Origin: an uncultured Clostridia bacterium
GTDB lineage: Bacteria; Bacillota; Clostridia; Oscillospirales; Butyricicoccaceae
Direction: 5' to 3'
DNA: 37,527 nucleotides
Assembly (NCBI GenBank): GCA_910589115.1
Contig: CAJUSB010000020.1
Location: forward strand, 1 to 37,527
Shown piece by piece: positions 16,610 to 24,694 of the stretch; within the stretch, counting starts at the first letter, position 1, and every line of letters starts with the position of its first letter. The position numbers and the translations under genes are program-made. The notes beneath the pieces are model-generated. The model made no database searches, was not told the origin of the DNA, and worked only from the letters and a program-made list of their open reading frames with translations.

Positions 16610-17887
16610 TCAAAGATTTTTATGCAGGTATGTTTGCAGACCCTGCCAGAATGTTTTCATGACCCGTTTTACATCACCGCTCAGGTAGCTTAGCCCGTTT
16701 CCGTTTGCCAGACGGGTTTCCCCAAGCAGCCAGGTGCATTTCCCGAGGGCAGAGCTTAGGAAGGTGGCCCAGTCTGTAAACGTAGGCGTTCCATCCATAA
16801 AGCAGCAATAAATGCCGCGGTCGGTCAATACGAAACCGTTTTTGCCGGTTTTCCAAAGCGTGTCGTCATGTGCAAGCAGAACCCGTTCGTTTTCCGGTAT
16901 CTGAAAGTGATACCGCAGCAAATCAAGTGTCCGCTCGGAAAACTCGCCCTTTCCCTTTTGAATCAGAGGGTATGCGGAAATAAAAGCCTCTACCAATGCA
17001 GCCAGCCCCAGGGGCGTGGGATCTGCGGCAGCGGATGGCGGCGGTTCCGGCTTGTTTTCAGGGGGGTGACTGGCATTCCATATGTTTTCAAAGGCTTGTC
17101 CGGCGGCACTGGCGCAGGCTTCCGCTTTGAGCCGCCATTCAAATGCTGCCCGTTTGTCCTGCGGTACGCCTAGCCCTTCGTCACAGAGTGCGGCCAGCCC
17201 CGCAGCCCCTTCAGCGCTTCCCAGCCCGGCGGCTTCCTGGTACCAGTATGCGGCACGTTCATAGTTTTGCCGCACACCATATCCGTTCTGACAGAGCCAG
17301 CCCATTCTATATGCCGCTGTAGCGTGTCCCAGCCGTGCCGCCTTTTGATACCACTGCGCGGCTTGGCTGTAATCCTGTGGGACTTCTTTCCCTTCCAGAC
17401 AGAATTGCCCCAGACAATACGCAGCCTCCGCATGGCCTTGTGCGGCTGCCTCCTGCCAGTAGGAAAATGCGCTTTCGGGGTCTCCGCTGTTGGCTGCATT
17501 GACACCCAGCAGGAACCATGATTTTGAAGCGTCAGTTTCATTTGATGGGGGAGCATCATGTGAAAACAGCCCTCGGACGTCTCCTCCTCGTGCAGCAATC
17601 AGGCAGCGCACAACAAATTCTGCATCCTCCTGGAACATACGGCACTCTTTTTGCAGCTTTTGGGCTGTGCGCTGTGCGGCTTCCGCAGGGAATGGCGGGC
17701 CTTGGAGGATAAACCGGATTGCTGTGCTTTCCAGTGCGTGGCTGAATACGACCCGCTCGTCCTGATATTGTGATTCACTGAGCAGGTCGAACAATGCCGA
17801 GCGGAACCGGCGGCGTTCCCGCACGATTTCGGTGCCATACATCCCGAATATTTCCTTTAGCACCTGTTCAACCTTTTGCTGATTCAT
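16610..17887 (-). CDS. Sel1-repeat protein
   Basis: A 425-residue soluble protein without signal peptide or membrane helix. Residues about 130-255 hold three to four Sel1/TPR-like repeats, each with an A-A-x-W-Y-Q-K/E-A-A-x-x-G-x-A core. Such repeats form helical scaffolds for protein binding. The first 120 residues and the last 160 (after a proline-rich linker, PPENKPEPPPS) are unfamiliar; the end contains aromatic-rich blocks such as GIYCCFMDG. ATG 17887 is chosen because GGAGG precedes it. The longer frame to 17941 has no SD. It leads the ttcA-like gene. Confidence 0.85.
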   Translation of the reverse strand: MNQQKVEQVLKEIFGMYGTEIVRERRRFRSALFDLLSESQYQDERVVFSHALESTAIRFILQGPPFPAEAAQRTAQKLQKECRMFQEDAEFVVRCLIAARGGDVRGLFSHDAPPSNETDASKSWFLLGVNAANSGDPESAFSYWQEAAAQGHAEAAYCLGQFCLEGKEVPQDYSQAAQWYQKAARLGHATAAYRMGWLCQNGYGVRQNYERAAYWYQEAAGLGSAEGAAGLAALCDEGLGVPQDKRAAFEWRLKAEACASAAGQAFENIWNASHPPENKPEPPPSAAADPTPLGLAALVEAFISAYPLIQKGKGEFSERTLDLLRYHFQIPENERVLLAHDDTLWKTGKNGFVLTDRGIYCCFMDGTPTFTDWATFLSSALGKCTWLLGETRLANGNGLSYLSGDVKRVMKTFWQGLQTYLHKNL

Positions 17888-17929
17888 TGCCTTACGCCCT
17901 CCATGCCTCCAGGAAATTTTGACTTCCTT

Positions 17930-17958
17930 ATCATAACACATGCCGGGAAAATTGTCAC
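17930..17958 (-). promoter_or_regulatory. Promoter of the Sel1-repeat gene
   Basis: Minus strand GTGACA (17958-17953), 17-bp spacer, TATGAT (17935-17930). It is divergent from the marR promoter with only 11 bp between the two -35 boxes. Confidence 0.7.
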
Positions 17959-17969
17959 GAAAAAACAGC

Positions 17970-17998
17970 TTGACTTTTATATGTTCAGTGGCTATAAT
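17970..17998 (+). promoter_or_regulatory. Promoter of the marR-MATE operon
   Basis: TTGACT (17970-17975), 17-bp spacer, perfect TATAAT (17993-17998). A putative MarR operator lies immediately downstream, over the expected start of transcription. Confidence 0.85.
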
Positions 17999-18014
17999 AG
18001 TTTTGTACCGAACA

Positions 18015-18028
18015 ATTCGATTCCGAAC
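18015..18028. promoter_or_regulatory. Putative MarR operator at the marR promoter
   Basis: ATTCGATTCCGAAC matches the TTCG-N4-CGAA pattern seen twice before the MATE gene. A further CGAAC half-site is at 18009-18013. Position just after the -10 box fits repression of the regulator's own gene. Confidence 0.6.
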
Positions 18029-18048
18029 TTGTTGGAAAGGAGCCTGCT

Positions 18049-18486
18049 GTGGAAAAGAATGTGCCGCTTGGCCTGCTTTTGCATACCCTGCACAATGAAA
18101 TTATGCGCTATCAATCCCAACACGCCCGGGAATCCGGCATTGACGAGGTGTCGATGTCTAATATCTGGATTCTATGTGTCCTGTATGATAAACGCGGGCA
18201 TGAAGTGTTCCAAAAGGACTTGGAGGTCCCTTGCGGGCTTGCCCGCTCGACGGTGACCGGCATTGTCAAGCATATGGAACGTCAAGGCCTCTTGTTGCGG
18301 GAGTCGGTGCCGGATGACCTTCGGCTGAAAAAACTCTCGCTGACAGAAAAGGGGATTGAAATGCATAACAGGATTTTTAGACTGTTGGAAGATTTCGAGC
18401 AAACGCTGACAAAAGGGTTCTCTGACAGCGAGCTGGATGTACTGGCGGCCGCATTACAGAGGCTCCAGCAAAATCTGGGGAAGTAA
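18049..18486 (+). CDS. MarR-family transcriptional regulator
   Basis: A 145-residue winged-helix regulator, standard length. The recognition-helix region reads CGLARSTVTGIVKHMERQGL, followed by the wing containing PDDLRLKKLSLTEKG, which is the MarR hallmark. Start is GTG 18049 with AAAGGAG 7 nt upstream. It is followed by a MATE exporter on the same strand, like the mepR-mepA arrangement of Staphylococcus. Two palindromes of the same pattern lie before the exporter gene and one before marR, so repression relieved by a ligand is likely. Confidence 0.94.
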   Translation: MEKNVPLGLLLHTLHNEIMRYQSQHARESGIDEVSMSNIWILCVLYDKRGHEVFQKDLEVPCGLARSTVTGIVKHMERQGLLLRESVPDDLRLKKLSLTEKGIEMHNRIFRLLEDFEQTLTKGFSDSELDVLAAALQRLQQNLGK

Positions 18487-18507
18487 AGCGCTTCTCCAAA
18501 GCAGAAA

Positions 18508-18521
18508 GTTCGGTAGCGAAC
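18508..18521. promoter_or_regulatory. Putative MarR operator 1 before the MATE gene
   Basis: GTTCGGTAGCGAAC, a perfect 5-nt-arm palindrome (GTTCG/CGAAC, spacer GTAG), 22 bp after the marR stop codon. Confidence 0.65.
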
Positions 18522-18532
18522 AAATTTTTATT

Positions 18533-18562
18533 CCTATATAGTTCGGCTGCGAACTATATAGG
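18533..18562. promoter_or_regulatory. 30-bp perfect palindrome, MarR operator 2 before the MATE gene
   Basis: CCTATATAGTTCG (18533-18545) is the exact reverse complement of 18550-18562, around GCTG. Its core repeats the GTTCG-N4-CGAAC pattern of operator 1. It ends 28 bp before the MATE start codon. As RNA it would also form a 13-bp hairpin upstream of the SD. Confidence 0.75.
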
Positions 18563-18590
18563 CCGATTATTATGAAGGAGGCATTCACAT

Positions 18591-19967
18591 ATGCAAAGTG
18601 AAAACAAAATGGGTGTGCAGCCGGTTGGCCGGCTTCTTCTGTCAATGGCGCTGCCGATGATGCTGTCAATGATTGTCCAGGCGCTGTATAATGTGGTGGA
18701 TAGTATTTTCGTTTCCCGTCTCAGCGAGGCTGCTCTGACTGCTGTCACGCTGGCATTTCCGATACAAAGCCTGATGATTGCCTTCGGTTCCGGCCTTGGC
18801 GTAGGCATTAACGCACTGCTTTCCAAAAGCCTTGGACAGAACGACAGGGAGCAAGCCAATCAGGCAGCACGGCATGGTATTGTGCTGTTTGTTGCTGTCT
18901 ATGTATTGTTTTTGGGGATCGGGGTATTAGCGGCCCATCCCTTTATGGCAAGCCAAACGTCGGATGCTGCCATTGCCGCGGATGGCGCGGCATATTTGTC
19001 TATTGTTTGCGGCTTTTCATTTGGACTATTCGGGCAATTCCTGTTCGAGCGGCTTTTGCAGTCAACTGGACGTACAGTCTATTCTATGATAACGCAGATG
19101 GTTGGTGCTATAATCAATATCATTCTTGACCCTATCCTGATTTTTGGATTGTTCGGGGCGCCCCGTCTTGGCGTTGCAGGTGCAGCAGCTGCTACCGTAT
19201 TCGGGCAATTTTGTGCTGCAGTTCTGGCCGTATATTTTAACCTTACCCGAAACCCCGACCTCTCGCTTCCTGTCAGACGCTTCCGATTTGAGCCGCGCGT
19301 GCTGGGGAATATTCTTTCTGTTGGTATTCCTTCTGTAATTATGCTTTCCATTAGCTCACTGATGAATCTGGGGATGAATGCAATTCTGATTTCCTTTTCC
19401 TCAACTGCTGTTGCTGTATTTGGCGTTTATTTCAAGCTGCAAAGTTTTGTTTTCATGCCGGTTATCGGTTTGAATAATGGCATGGTGCCTATTCTTGCCT
19501 ATAATTTCGGCGCTGGAAAAAAGGAACGGATGCAGAAAACGATTAAGCTCAGCATTATCATTGCCTTTTGCATTATGCTGCTTGGCACGGTTGCAGCCCA
19601 GCGGTTTCCCGAAACGATGCTTTCCATGTTTGACGCTTCTGATGAAATGCTGGCGATAGGTGTTCCGGCACTGCGGATTATCAGCATTCATTTTCCGATT
19701 GCGGCTGTCAGTATCGTATTTTCGTCCGTCTTTCAGGCGTTGGGGAACGGGATTTACAGTATGCTGGTTTCTTTCTGCCGTCAGCTGGTGGCGCTGCTGC
19801 CGCTTGCCTATGTGTTTGCACGGCTTGGCGGGCTGGATTTGCTCTGGTGGGCTTTTGTGCTGGCGGAAGTGGTTTCCCTGGTACTTTGTCTGCTGTTGTT
19901 TGCCCACACGCTCCGAAAACCCCAATGGAGAGCAATCGGGCAGCGTCCTTTGGCACATTCCGCATAA
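18591..19967 (+). CDS. MATE-family multidrug efflux transporter
   Basis: A 458-residue, 12-helix exporter of the MATE family (DinF/MepA branch), using a cation gradient to expel drugs or other organic cations. The start VGRLLLSMALPMMLSMIVQA with LYNVVDSIFVS, and the LNNGMVPILAYNFGAG motif at the start of the second half, are typical. AAGGAGG lies about 9 nt before ATG 18591. No own promoter is clear, so it is probably read from the marR promoter through two operator-like palindromes. Substrate unknown. Confidence 0.95.
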   Translation: MQSENKMGVQPVGRLLLSMALPMMLSMIVQALYNVVDSIFVSRLSEAALTAVTLAFPIQSLMIAFGSGLGVGINALLSKSLGQNDREQANQAARHGIVLFVAVYVLFLGIGVLAAHPFMASQTSDAAIAADGAAYLSIVCGFSFGLFGQFLFERLLQSTGRTVYSMITQMVGAIINIILDPILIFGLFGAPRLGVAGAAAATVFGQFCAAVLAVYFNLTRNPDLSLPVRRFRFEPRVLGNILSVGIPSVIMLSISSLMNLGMNAILISFSSTAVAVFGVYFKLQSFVFMPVIGLNNGMVPILAYNFGAGKKERMQKTIKLSIIIAFCIMLLGTVAAQRFPETMLSMFDASDEMLAIGVPALRIISIHFPIAAVSIVFSSVFQALGNGIYSMLVSFCRQLVALLPLAYVFARLGGLDLLWWAFVLAEVVSLVLCLLLFAHTLRKPQWRAIGQRPLAHSA

Positions 19968-19989
19968 AAGGGGACAGGTAAAATTTTGC

Positions 19990-20018
19990 TTGCAATCAGG
20001 TCCGCAAAGTGATTTAAT
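19990..20018 (+). promoter_or_regulatory. Possible promoter of the DUF554 gene
   Basis: TTGCAA (19990-19995), 17-bp spacer, TTTAAT (20013-20018). Confidence 0.6.
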
Positions 20019-20054
20019 AGAGGTGCTGTAAATTTCGCTGTAAAGAGGGATACT

Positions 20055-20804
20055 ATGATTGGACTTGGAACGATTGTCAACTGCGGCACCGTTGCGCTCG
20101 GCACCACGCTCGGCCTGCTGCTCAAGGGCGGCCTGCCGAAACGCTTTGAAAAAACAATTATGTCAGCGCTCGCGCTGTGTGCATTTTTTATTGGGCTTGG
20201 TGGAGTGCTTTCCCAGACATTGGTGATCAGGGAGGGCAGTTTTTCGACCCAGTATACATTACTGATTGTATTGTGTATGTCCATCGGTGCAATGATCGGG
20301 GAAGCGCTTGATATCGAACGCCGCCTGGAGGGGATTGGCGAGTGGTTCAAACGCCGCATCCCTTCGGGGGCATCTTCCGGATCCTCGACCTTTGTTGAAG
20401 CATTTGTCACTGCGTCACTGCTTTTCTGTGTTGGCGCGATGTCTATCGTTGGTGCACTGGAAGACGGGCTGAATGCAAACCCTTCTATTTTGTATGCAAA
20501 AGCTGTGATGGATGGCGTTGCAGCGGTAGTTTTTACCGCATCTCTTGGCGCGGGGGTTTATCTTTCTATTCTTGCAGTGCTGGTTTATCAGGGCGGTATT
20601 ACTTTGCTTGCAGGTTTTATCCGGCCGCTTCTTTCTGATTTGCTGATTGACCAGATGTCATGTATAGGCTCTGTTTTGATTTTTGCGATTGGATTTAACC
20701 TGCTGGACAGTAAAAAGATTAAGGTCGGCAATCTGTTGCCTGCAATGTTTTTACCCATCTTTTTCCTGTGGCTGAAAGGGCTGTTTCCGGCATTGCCCTG
20801 GTGA
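20055..20804 (+). CDS. DUF554 family membrane protein
   Basis: A 249-residue membrane protein with seven or so helices. GLGTIVNCGTVALGTTLGLL at the start, the DIERRLEGIGEWFKRR cytoplasmic loop and CVGAMSIVGALEDGL are the recognisable DUF554 (YdfK/YqgA) blocks. Function is not established for this family. It has a probable own promoter after the MATE gene, and ends just before the first of two direct repeats. Confidence 0.9.
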   Translation: MIGLGTIVNCGTVALGTTLGLLLKGGLPKRFEKTIMSALALCAFFIGLGGVLSQTLVIREGSFSTQYTLLIVLCMSIGAMIGEALDIERRLEGIGEWFKRRIPSGASSGSSTFVEAFVTASLLFCVGAMSIVGALEDGLNANPSILYAKAVMDGVAAVVFTASLGAGVYLSILAVLVYQGGITLLAGFIRPLLSDLLIDQMSCIGSVLIFAIGFNLLDSKKIKVGNLLPAMFLPIFFLWLKGLFPALPW

Positions 20805-20836
20805 AGGACAGCCATCCTGAAAGACGCATGAAACCA

Positions 20837-20990
20837 CCCCGCCCGCCGTCCTTTTGGCGGGCGGGGCAGTGTGTAAAAACGGGCAGAAGCGCACCCATTC
20901 CCCGCCGCAGCGGAGAAAAGCTTTTACTCAATTTTTTCTCGAAAAAATTGCGGGTGCAGGGGCAGAGCCCTGCCGCTGCCCGCGTAGGGC
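20837..20990. repeat. 154-bp direct repeat, copy A (upstream of araC-type gene)
   Basis: It contains, in order, a GCCCGCC/GGCGGGC hairpin, a CCCCGCCGCAGCGG block, the 22-bp AT palindrome (20929-20950) and a GCAGGG/CCCTGC hairpin ending in CCGCGTAGGGC. A near-identical copy in the same orientation lies at 21959-22111, 1,122 bp away. The repeat keeps a frame open into the AraC gene and lies between DUF554 and that gene. Confidence 0.93.
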
Positions 20991-21034
20991 CGTCCCGGGA
21001 AAACCGGAGTAGTGCTGATGTATGGAGGACGATT

Positions 21035-21904
21035 ATGCTGCAATGCTATGTCCGCAATGTGTATGAGCCCCCGTTTCAGGGGGAGAACTGTCCGCGGCTG
21101 CTGTACTTTGGAGAAACAGATGCGGCAGTTGACCCGTCGCCGCGCGTCATGCATTCGCATGATGATTTTGTTGAGATTATCCTGATCCGCAGCGGAAGCT
21201 GTGAGTACCTGATCGGAAGCCGCTGGCAGGACGTTCACCCCGGGGATTTGATCGTTTATAACAGCGGCATCCTGCATGATGAAGGCTGCTGGGCCGAGCG
21301 GGGCGTCAGTACGTTCTGCCTCGCAATCAGCGGGCTGCATCCGCCCGGCCTGCGTGAAAATGCACTGGTGCCCGATGGCGTTTCGCCCGTCTTTGCCTGC
21401 GGGGAGGCATTCCCCGAACTGGAACAACTGTGCGGAATCATTCGGGATGCCCTTTCCTCCGGCGGGCGCAGCATGGAGGCCTATGCACAGCTGTTGACCG
21501 AGGCCTTCCTTGCACGCGTCCTGCCCCTGCTGTCCCGTACCGCCGAGCCCGCCCCAGAACCGGAATCCGTTCTAGGGGCACGCATTAAAGATTATCTCGA
21601 CCGGCATTATGCCGAGGAAATTGGGATGCCGGAGATTGCAGAGGCGCTGCATATGAGTGCCCCATACCTTTCGCACGTGTTCAAATCCATGTGCGGCTAT
21701 TCCCCGATGAAATATCTGCTCCGCCGCCGCATCGGGGAGGCCCAGACCCTGCTGCTGACCACCGATTTGTCAATCAGCGAAATCGGCGAGCGGGTCGGCT
21801 ATGAAACGACCAGTTATTTTTCCGCACAGTTTACACGCTATGTAGGCGTTTCGCCGAAGGTTTACCGGAAAAAACAGTTTTCAGGACAGGGCGGCGCATC
21901 CTGA
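21035..21904 (+). CDS. AraC-family transcriptional regulator
   Basis: A 289-residue regulator. The N-terminal half is a cupin-like sensor (HSHDDFVEIILIRSG at about 39-53 and HPGDLIVYNSGILHD at about 67-81 carry the likely ligand or metal histidines). The last 100 residues are the double HTH domain, with MPEIAEALHMSAPYLSHVFK and ISEIGERVGYETTSYFSAQF. The open frame runs back to 20768 across a repeat, but ATG 21035 has GGAGG 7 nt upstream and begins the conserved part. The gene is alone between two direct repeats. Sugar-related control is usual for such proteins but not shown here. Confidence 0.93.
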   Translation: MLQCYVRNVYEPPFQGENCPRLLYFGETDAAVDPSPRVMHSHDDFVEIILIRSGSCEYLIGSRWQDVHPGDLIVYNSGILHDEGCWAERGVSTFCLAISGLHPPGLRENALVPDGVSPVFACGEAFPELEQLCGIIRDALSSGGRSMEAYAQLLTEAFLARVLPLLSRTAEPAPEPESVLGARIKDYLDRHYAEEIGMPEIAEALHMSAPYLSHVFKSMCGYSPMKYLLRRRIGEAQTLLLTTDLSISEIGERVGYETTSYFSAQFTRYVGVSPKVYRKKQFSGQGGAS

Positions 21905-21958
21905 TGAAATGATATTTCTATTTAAATAACACACACGAAATATGCCGCTGTTACTTTG

Positions 21959-22111
21959 CCCCGCCCGCCGTCCTTTTGGCGGGCGGGGCAGTGCGCAGAA
22001 ACGGGCAGCAACGCACCCATTCCCCGCCGCAGCGGAGAAAAGCTTTTACTCAATTTTTTCTCGAAAAAATTGCGGGTGCAGGGCAGCGCCCTGCCGCTGC
22101 CCGCGCAGGGC
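21959..22111. repeat. 153-bp direct repeat, copy B (downstream of araC-type gene)
   Basis: Matches copy A at 20837-20990 in the same orientation, with scattered substitutions and one base less in the GCAGGG run. The 22-bp palindrome is at 22051-22072. The right end reads GCGCAGGGC where copy A reads GCGTAGGGC. Confidence 0.93.
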
Positions 22112-22208
22112 GCTGATGGACCTTTTCCGCACCGCACCACCTACGCTCGTTTGTCGAATTTGTGTGGAAACTGTAAAGCGTTTTTGAATTTTTTGTGAAC
22201 ACTGACCC

Positions 22209-22237
22209 TTGCGGCAGAAAGGCATTGCTGCTATAAT
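22209..22237 (+). promoter_or_regulatory. Promoter of a short leader transcript before the PRD regulator
   Basis: TTGCGG (22209-22214), 17-bp spacer, perfect TATAAT (22232-22237). A terminator-like hairpin follows within 100 nt and before the next gene. Confidence 0.7.
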
Positions 22238-22243
22238 AAAACT

Positions 22244-22338
22244 CGTTGAACAGAAGGAAAACCTCTTGTTCACGTTCCATTTGTTAAAAAACTGCGGTGG
22301 GGCTGCGCTGTCGTGCGGCCTGATACCGTGGTTTTTTG
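22244..22338 (+). ncRNA. Candidate attenuated leader or small RNA, about 95 nt
   Basis: Inferred from a promoter at 22209-22237 and a terminator-like hairpin at 22286-22337. The 5' part contains an imperfect stem with internal loop (GAACA.. at 22248, ..TGTTC at 22267-22271). No ORF of note. It may be an sRNA or a leader whose read-through expresses the regulator. Confidence 0.4.
22286..22337 (+). terminator. Terminator-like hairpin in the leader of the PRD regulator
   Basis: AAAAAAC..CGGT (22286-22298) pairs with ACCG..GTTTTTT (22325-22337), enclosing a second GC-rich stem (GGCTGCGC with GTGCGGCC). It ends in six T. It lies 85 bp before the start of the next gene. Confidence 0.65.
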
Positions 22339-22422
22339 TTTGCGCCAAGGGTAGAAATTTGATACAGGATGTGATATACTAATATTATCTGCCATATGGT
22401 ATTGTAAAAGGAGATCATGAAA

Positions 22423-24513
22423 ATGCCAGACCGCTCCCTGCCTGCGCTCAGTACAAACGGCCGCAGGCTTATCCAGAAATTAGCCGAGCTTCCACGCGGC
22501 TGGCTGACAGCTGCCGCGCTCGCGGAAGCCATCGGGGTCAGCCGCCGCACCGTCCTGCGCGAGCTGCCCGGCGTCGAACACTGGCTGACAGCCGCCGGCT
22601 TTCATTTTCTCCGAAGCCCCGGCCAGGGTCTGCTGCTGGATGAAGAAGACCGCACCGCACTGCTCCAGCTTTTGAACGCCGGTTCAACATCAGACCTTCC
22701 ACGTGAAGAACGCCGCAGGCGGTTGCTTGCCGCCCTTCTCGCAGCCGCCGGGCCGCGCAAGGTTTACGCCCTCGCGCGGGAACTGTCAACCTCAGAACAT
22801 ACGCTTTCCGCCGACCTGCAATGGGCCGAATCATGGCTGGAACCATATGCCGTACACCTTTGCCGCCGCCCCGGCGTGGGGATTTGGCTGGATGGCGCAC
22901 CCGATAAACGCCGCCGCGCAGCAAGCGCCCTGCTCCGTTCCCAGCTGCCGGAACAGGCGCTGCGCCTGGGCCGTCCCCTGGCGCTTCCCGGCCTGCTTTC
23001 CCCCGAGACCGCAGAGAAAACTTGGGCTACTCTGCGCGATTTTGAGCGCACAGAAGGGATCTATTTCAGTGATGCAGGATTCCTTTCACTCGCATTGCAC
23101 TGTGCGCTTACCATAGAGCAGCTCCGCGCCGGGGATTGGGCGCCCGCAGCAGCCGAAAAAGATGCCAGCCTGCGCCGTGCGTCACGGCTTGCAGCACGGT
23201 TGGAGGAGACCTTCGGCGTGATACTGCCGCCCGCAGAGGTGCGCTGCCTCGCACTTTATTTAGAAGCCTACGGCGGGGCCTCCGAAACCGACGACTGGGG
23301 CAGCGCAGATACGCTTATCCTGCGGGATATCGCGGTGCAGCTGACCACTTCGGTCGGGCGTTCGCTGGCAATCGACCTTTCCTGCTATCCTTCGCTGGCG
23401 GAGGACCTATGCTGCCACCTCCGCCCCATGCTTTACCGCATGGAACAGGGCGTGCCGGTCGAAAACCCACAGCTTCAGGTGATACAGACAGAGTATGCAC
23501 CAATCTGGCACGCGACCCGCGCCGCCTGTGATACGGTGCAGCAAACCCTGTCCCTGCCGCCCATTCCAGATGCGGAGGCCGGGTTCCTGGCAATGCATTT
23601 CGGCGCTGTGCTGGAACGGGAGTCGCTGACACGGATGCGCGTCTGCGCTATGGTGGTCTGTCCATTCGGCATGGCATCCAGCAAATTTCTTGCGTCACAG
23701 TTGCTGCGGGATTTTCCGAGCCTGCATATCACCGCCAGTGGTTCGACACGTGGGCTTTCGGCAGACCGCCTGCGGGAGCAGGGAATCGATCTGCTGGTAT
23801 CTACAGTTCCGCTTGATATTGATTTTCCCCATGTCTGCATCAATACCGTCTTACAGGAGCAGGACCGCGCAGTGCTGCGCAGCACCCTGGAACGGCTGCA
23901 AACCGGTCAGGCGGCCCCAGTAAAGGCTGGGAAGCCCGCACCAGCAGACGACAGCCTGCGTTATGCCGGACAGTTGAGCGCACAGCTGTTGGAGCTGCTT
24001 GCAACGATGCGGATTGAGACCGTACATATCCCAGGCACGCGCGGTGCGCTGATTGCTGAAGCGGCAAAGCTGTTTTCTCCCGAATCGCCTGGGCCGGTCG
24101 AACGCGCCTTGCTTCGCCGTGATGCATTGGGCGGTACCTACATTAAACCACTTTGGGCGCTGCTGCTGCACTGCAAAACGAATCTGGTATCCGGCTGCCG
24201 CCTGGGATATCTGCGGGCTGAACCGCCAGTCTATGAGGACGGCAAGATTATCCGCGGGGCGCTGGTGCTGCTTGCACCCGATGTGGAGGAGGGTGTGCCG
24301 GTTGAAGTCATACAGGCGGTAAGTGCGCTGCTGATCGAGGAGCCGGAGCTGATCGAGGCGCTTCGTGCCGGTGAGCAGTCCCGCGCGGCCGCAGTGCTGG
24401 AACAGGGCCTGAACCGCCGTTTCCGCGATGCGCTCCACCGGAAGTGGGAAGGGCAGCCACGGCCTGATAACGGCCAGCCGGGTTTCGCTGCGGGGCGGGA
24501 ATTGCCGGAATAA
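22423..24513 (+). CDS. PRD-containing PTS-regulated transcriptional activator (MtlR/ManR/LicR type)
   Basis: A 696-residue multidomain regulator controlled by PTS phosphorylation. Domains in order: HTH (about 5-60), second HTH (about 85-145), PRD1 with H226 but Y279 where a second histidine is usual, PRD2 with H332 and H392, an EIIB-like domain with C413 in VVCPFGMASS, and an EIIA-like domain (about 550-685) with H583 as likely phosphosite. It has DNA-binding HTHs instead of the RNA-binding CAT domain, so it should act on promoters. ATG 22423 is chosen over 22417 because AAGGAG is 9 nt away. No PTS genes are adjacent, so its target lies elsewhere. Confidence 0.9.
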   Translation: MPDRSLPALSTNGRRLIQKLAELPRGWLTAAALAEAIGVSRRTVLRELPGVEHWLTAAGFHFLRSPGQGLLLDEEDRTALLQLLNAGSTSDLPREERRRRLLAALLAAAGPRKVYALARELSTSEHTLSADLQWAESWLEPYAVHLCRRPGVGIWLDGAPDKRRRAASALLRSQLPEQALRLGRPLALPGLLSPETAEKTWATLRDFERTEGIYFSDAGFLSLALHCALTIEQLRAGDWAPAAAEKDASLRRASRLAARLEETFGVILPPAEVRCLALYLEAYGGASETDDWGSADTLILRDIAVQLTTSVGRSLAIDLSCYPSLAEDLCCHLRPMLYRMEQGVPVENPQLQVIQTEYAPIWHATRAACDTVQQTLSLPPIPDAEAGFLAMHFGAVLERESLTRMRVCAMVVCPFGMASSKFLASQLLRDFPSLHITASGSTRGLSADRLREQGIDLLVSTVPLDIDFPHVCINTVLQEQDRAVLRSTLERLQTGQAAPVKAGKPAPADDSLRYAGQLSAQLLELLATMRIETVHIPGTRGALIAEAAKLFSPESPGPVERALLRRDALGGTYIKPLWALLLHCKTNLVSGCRLGYLRAEPPVYEDGKIIRGALVLLAPDVEEGVPVEVIQAVSALLIEEPELIEALRAGEQSRAAAVLEQGLNRRFRDALHRKWEGQPRPDNGQPGFAAGRELPE

Positions 24514-24609
24514 CCAAAAATTCAATATCAAATTTGTTGTTTCTGACAGGCTGTAGAATTTTTTGCGAAACTTTTTTTCATTTATTCTGCATGGTTTTAC
24601 AAATTCCTC

Positions 24610-24637
24610 TTGCATTGGCTGTGGTTTATTGTATAAT
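24610..24637 (+). promoter_or_regulatory. Sigma-A-type promoter of pgcA
   Basis: TTGCAT (24610-24615), 16-bp spacer, TATAAT (24632-24637). Confidence 0.78.
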
Positions 24638-24694
24638 TTTAATAGGTACTTCGCGCCTTGCGGAGAAATGTTAAAATGAAGGTGGATGAACATC

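Noticed and set aside
20768..21034. 89-residue N-terminal extension of the AraC regulator
   Set aside because: It is translated repeat A and the end of DUF554; ATG 21035 has a proper SD.
22245..22275. RAT-type antiterminator site for the PRD protein
   Set aside because: The stem with internal loop is superficially similar, but the protein has DNA-binding HTHs in place of a CAT domain, and the sequence does not match known RAT sites.
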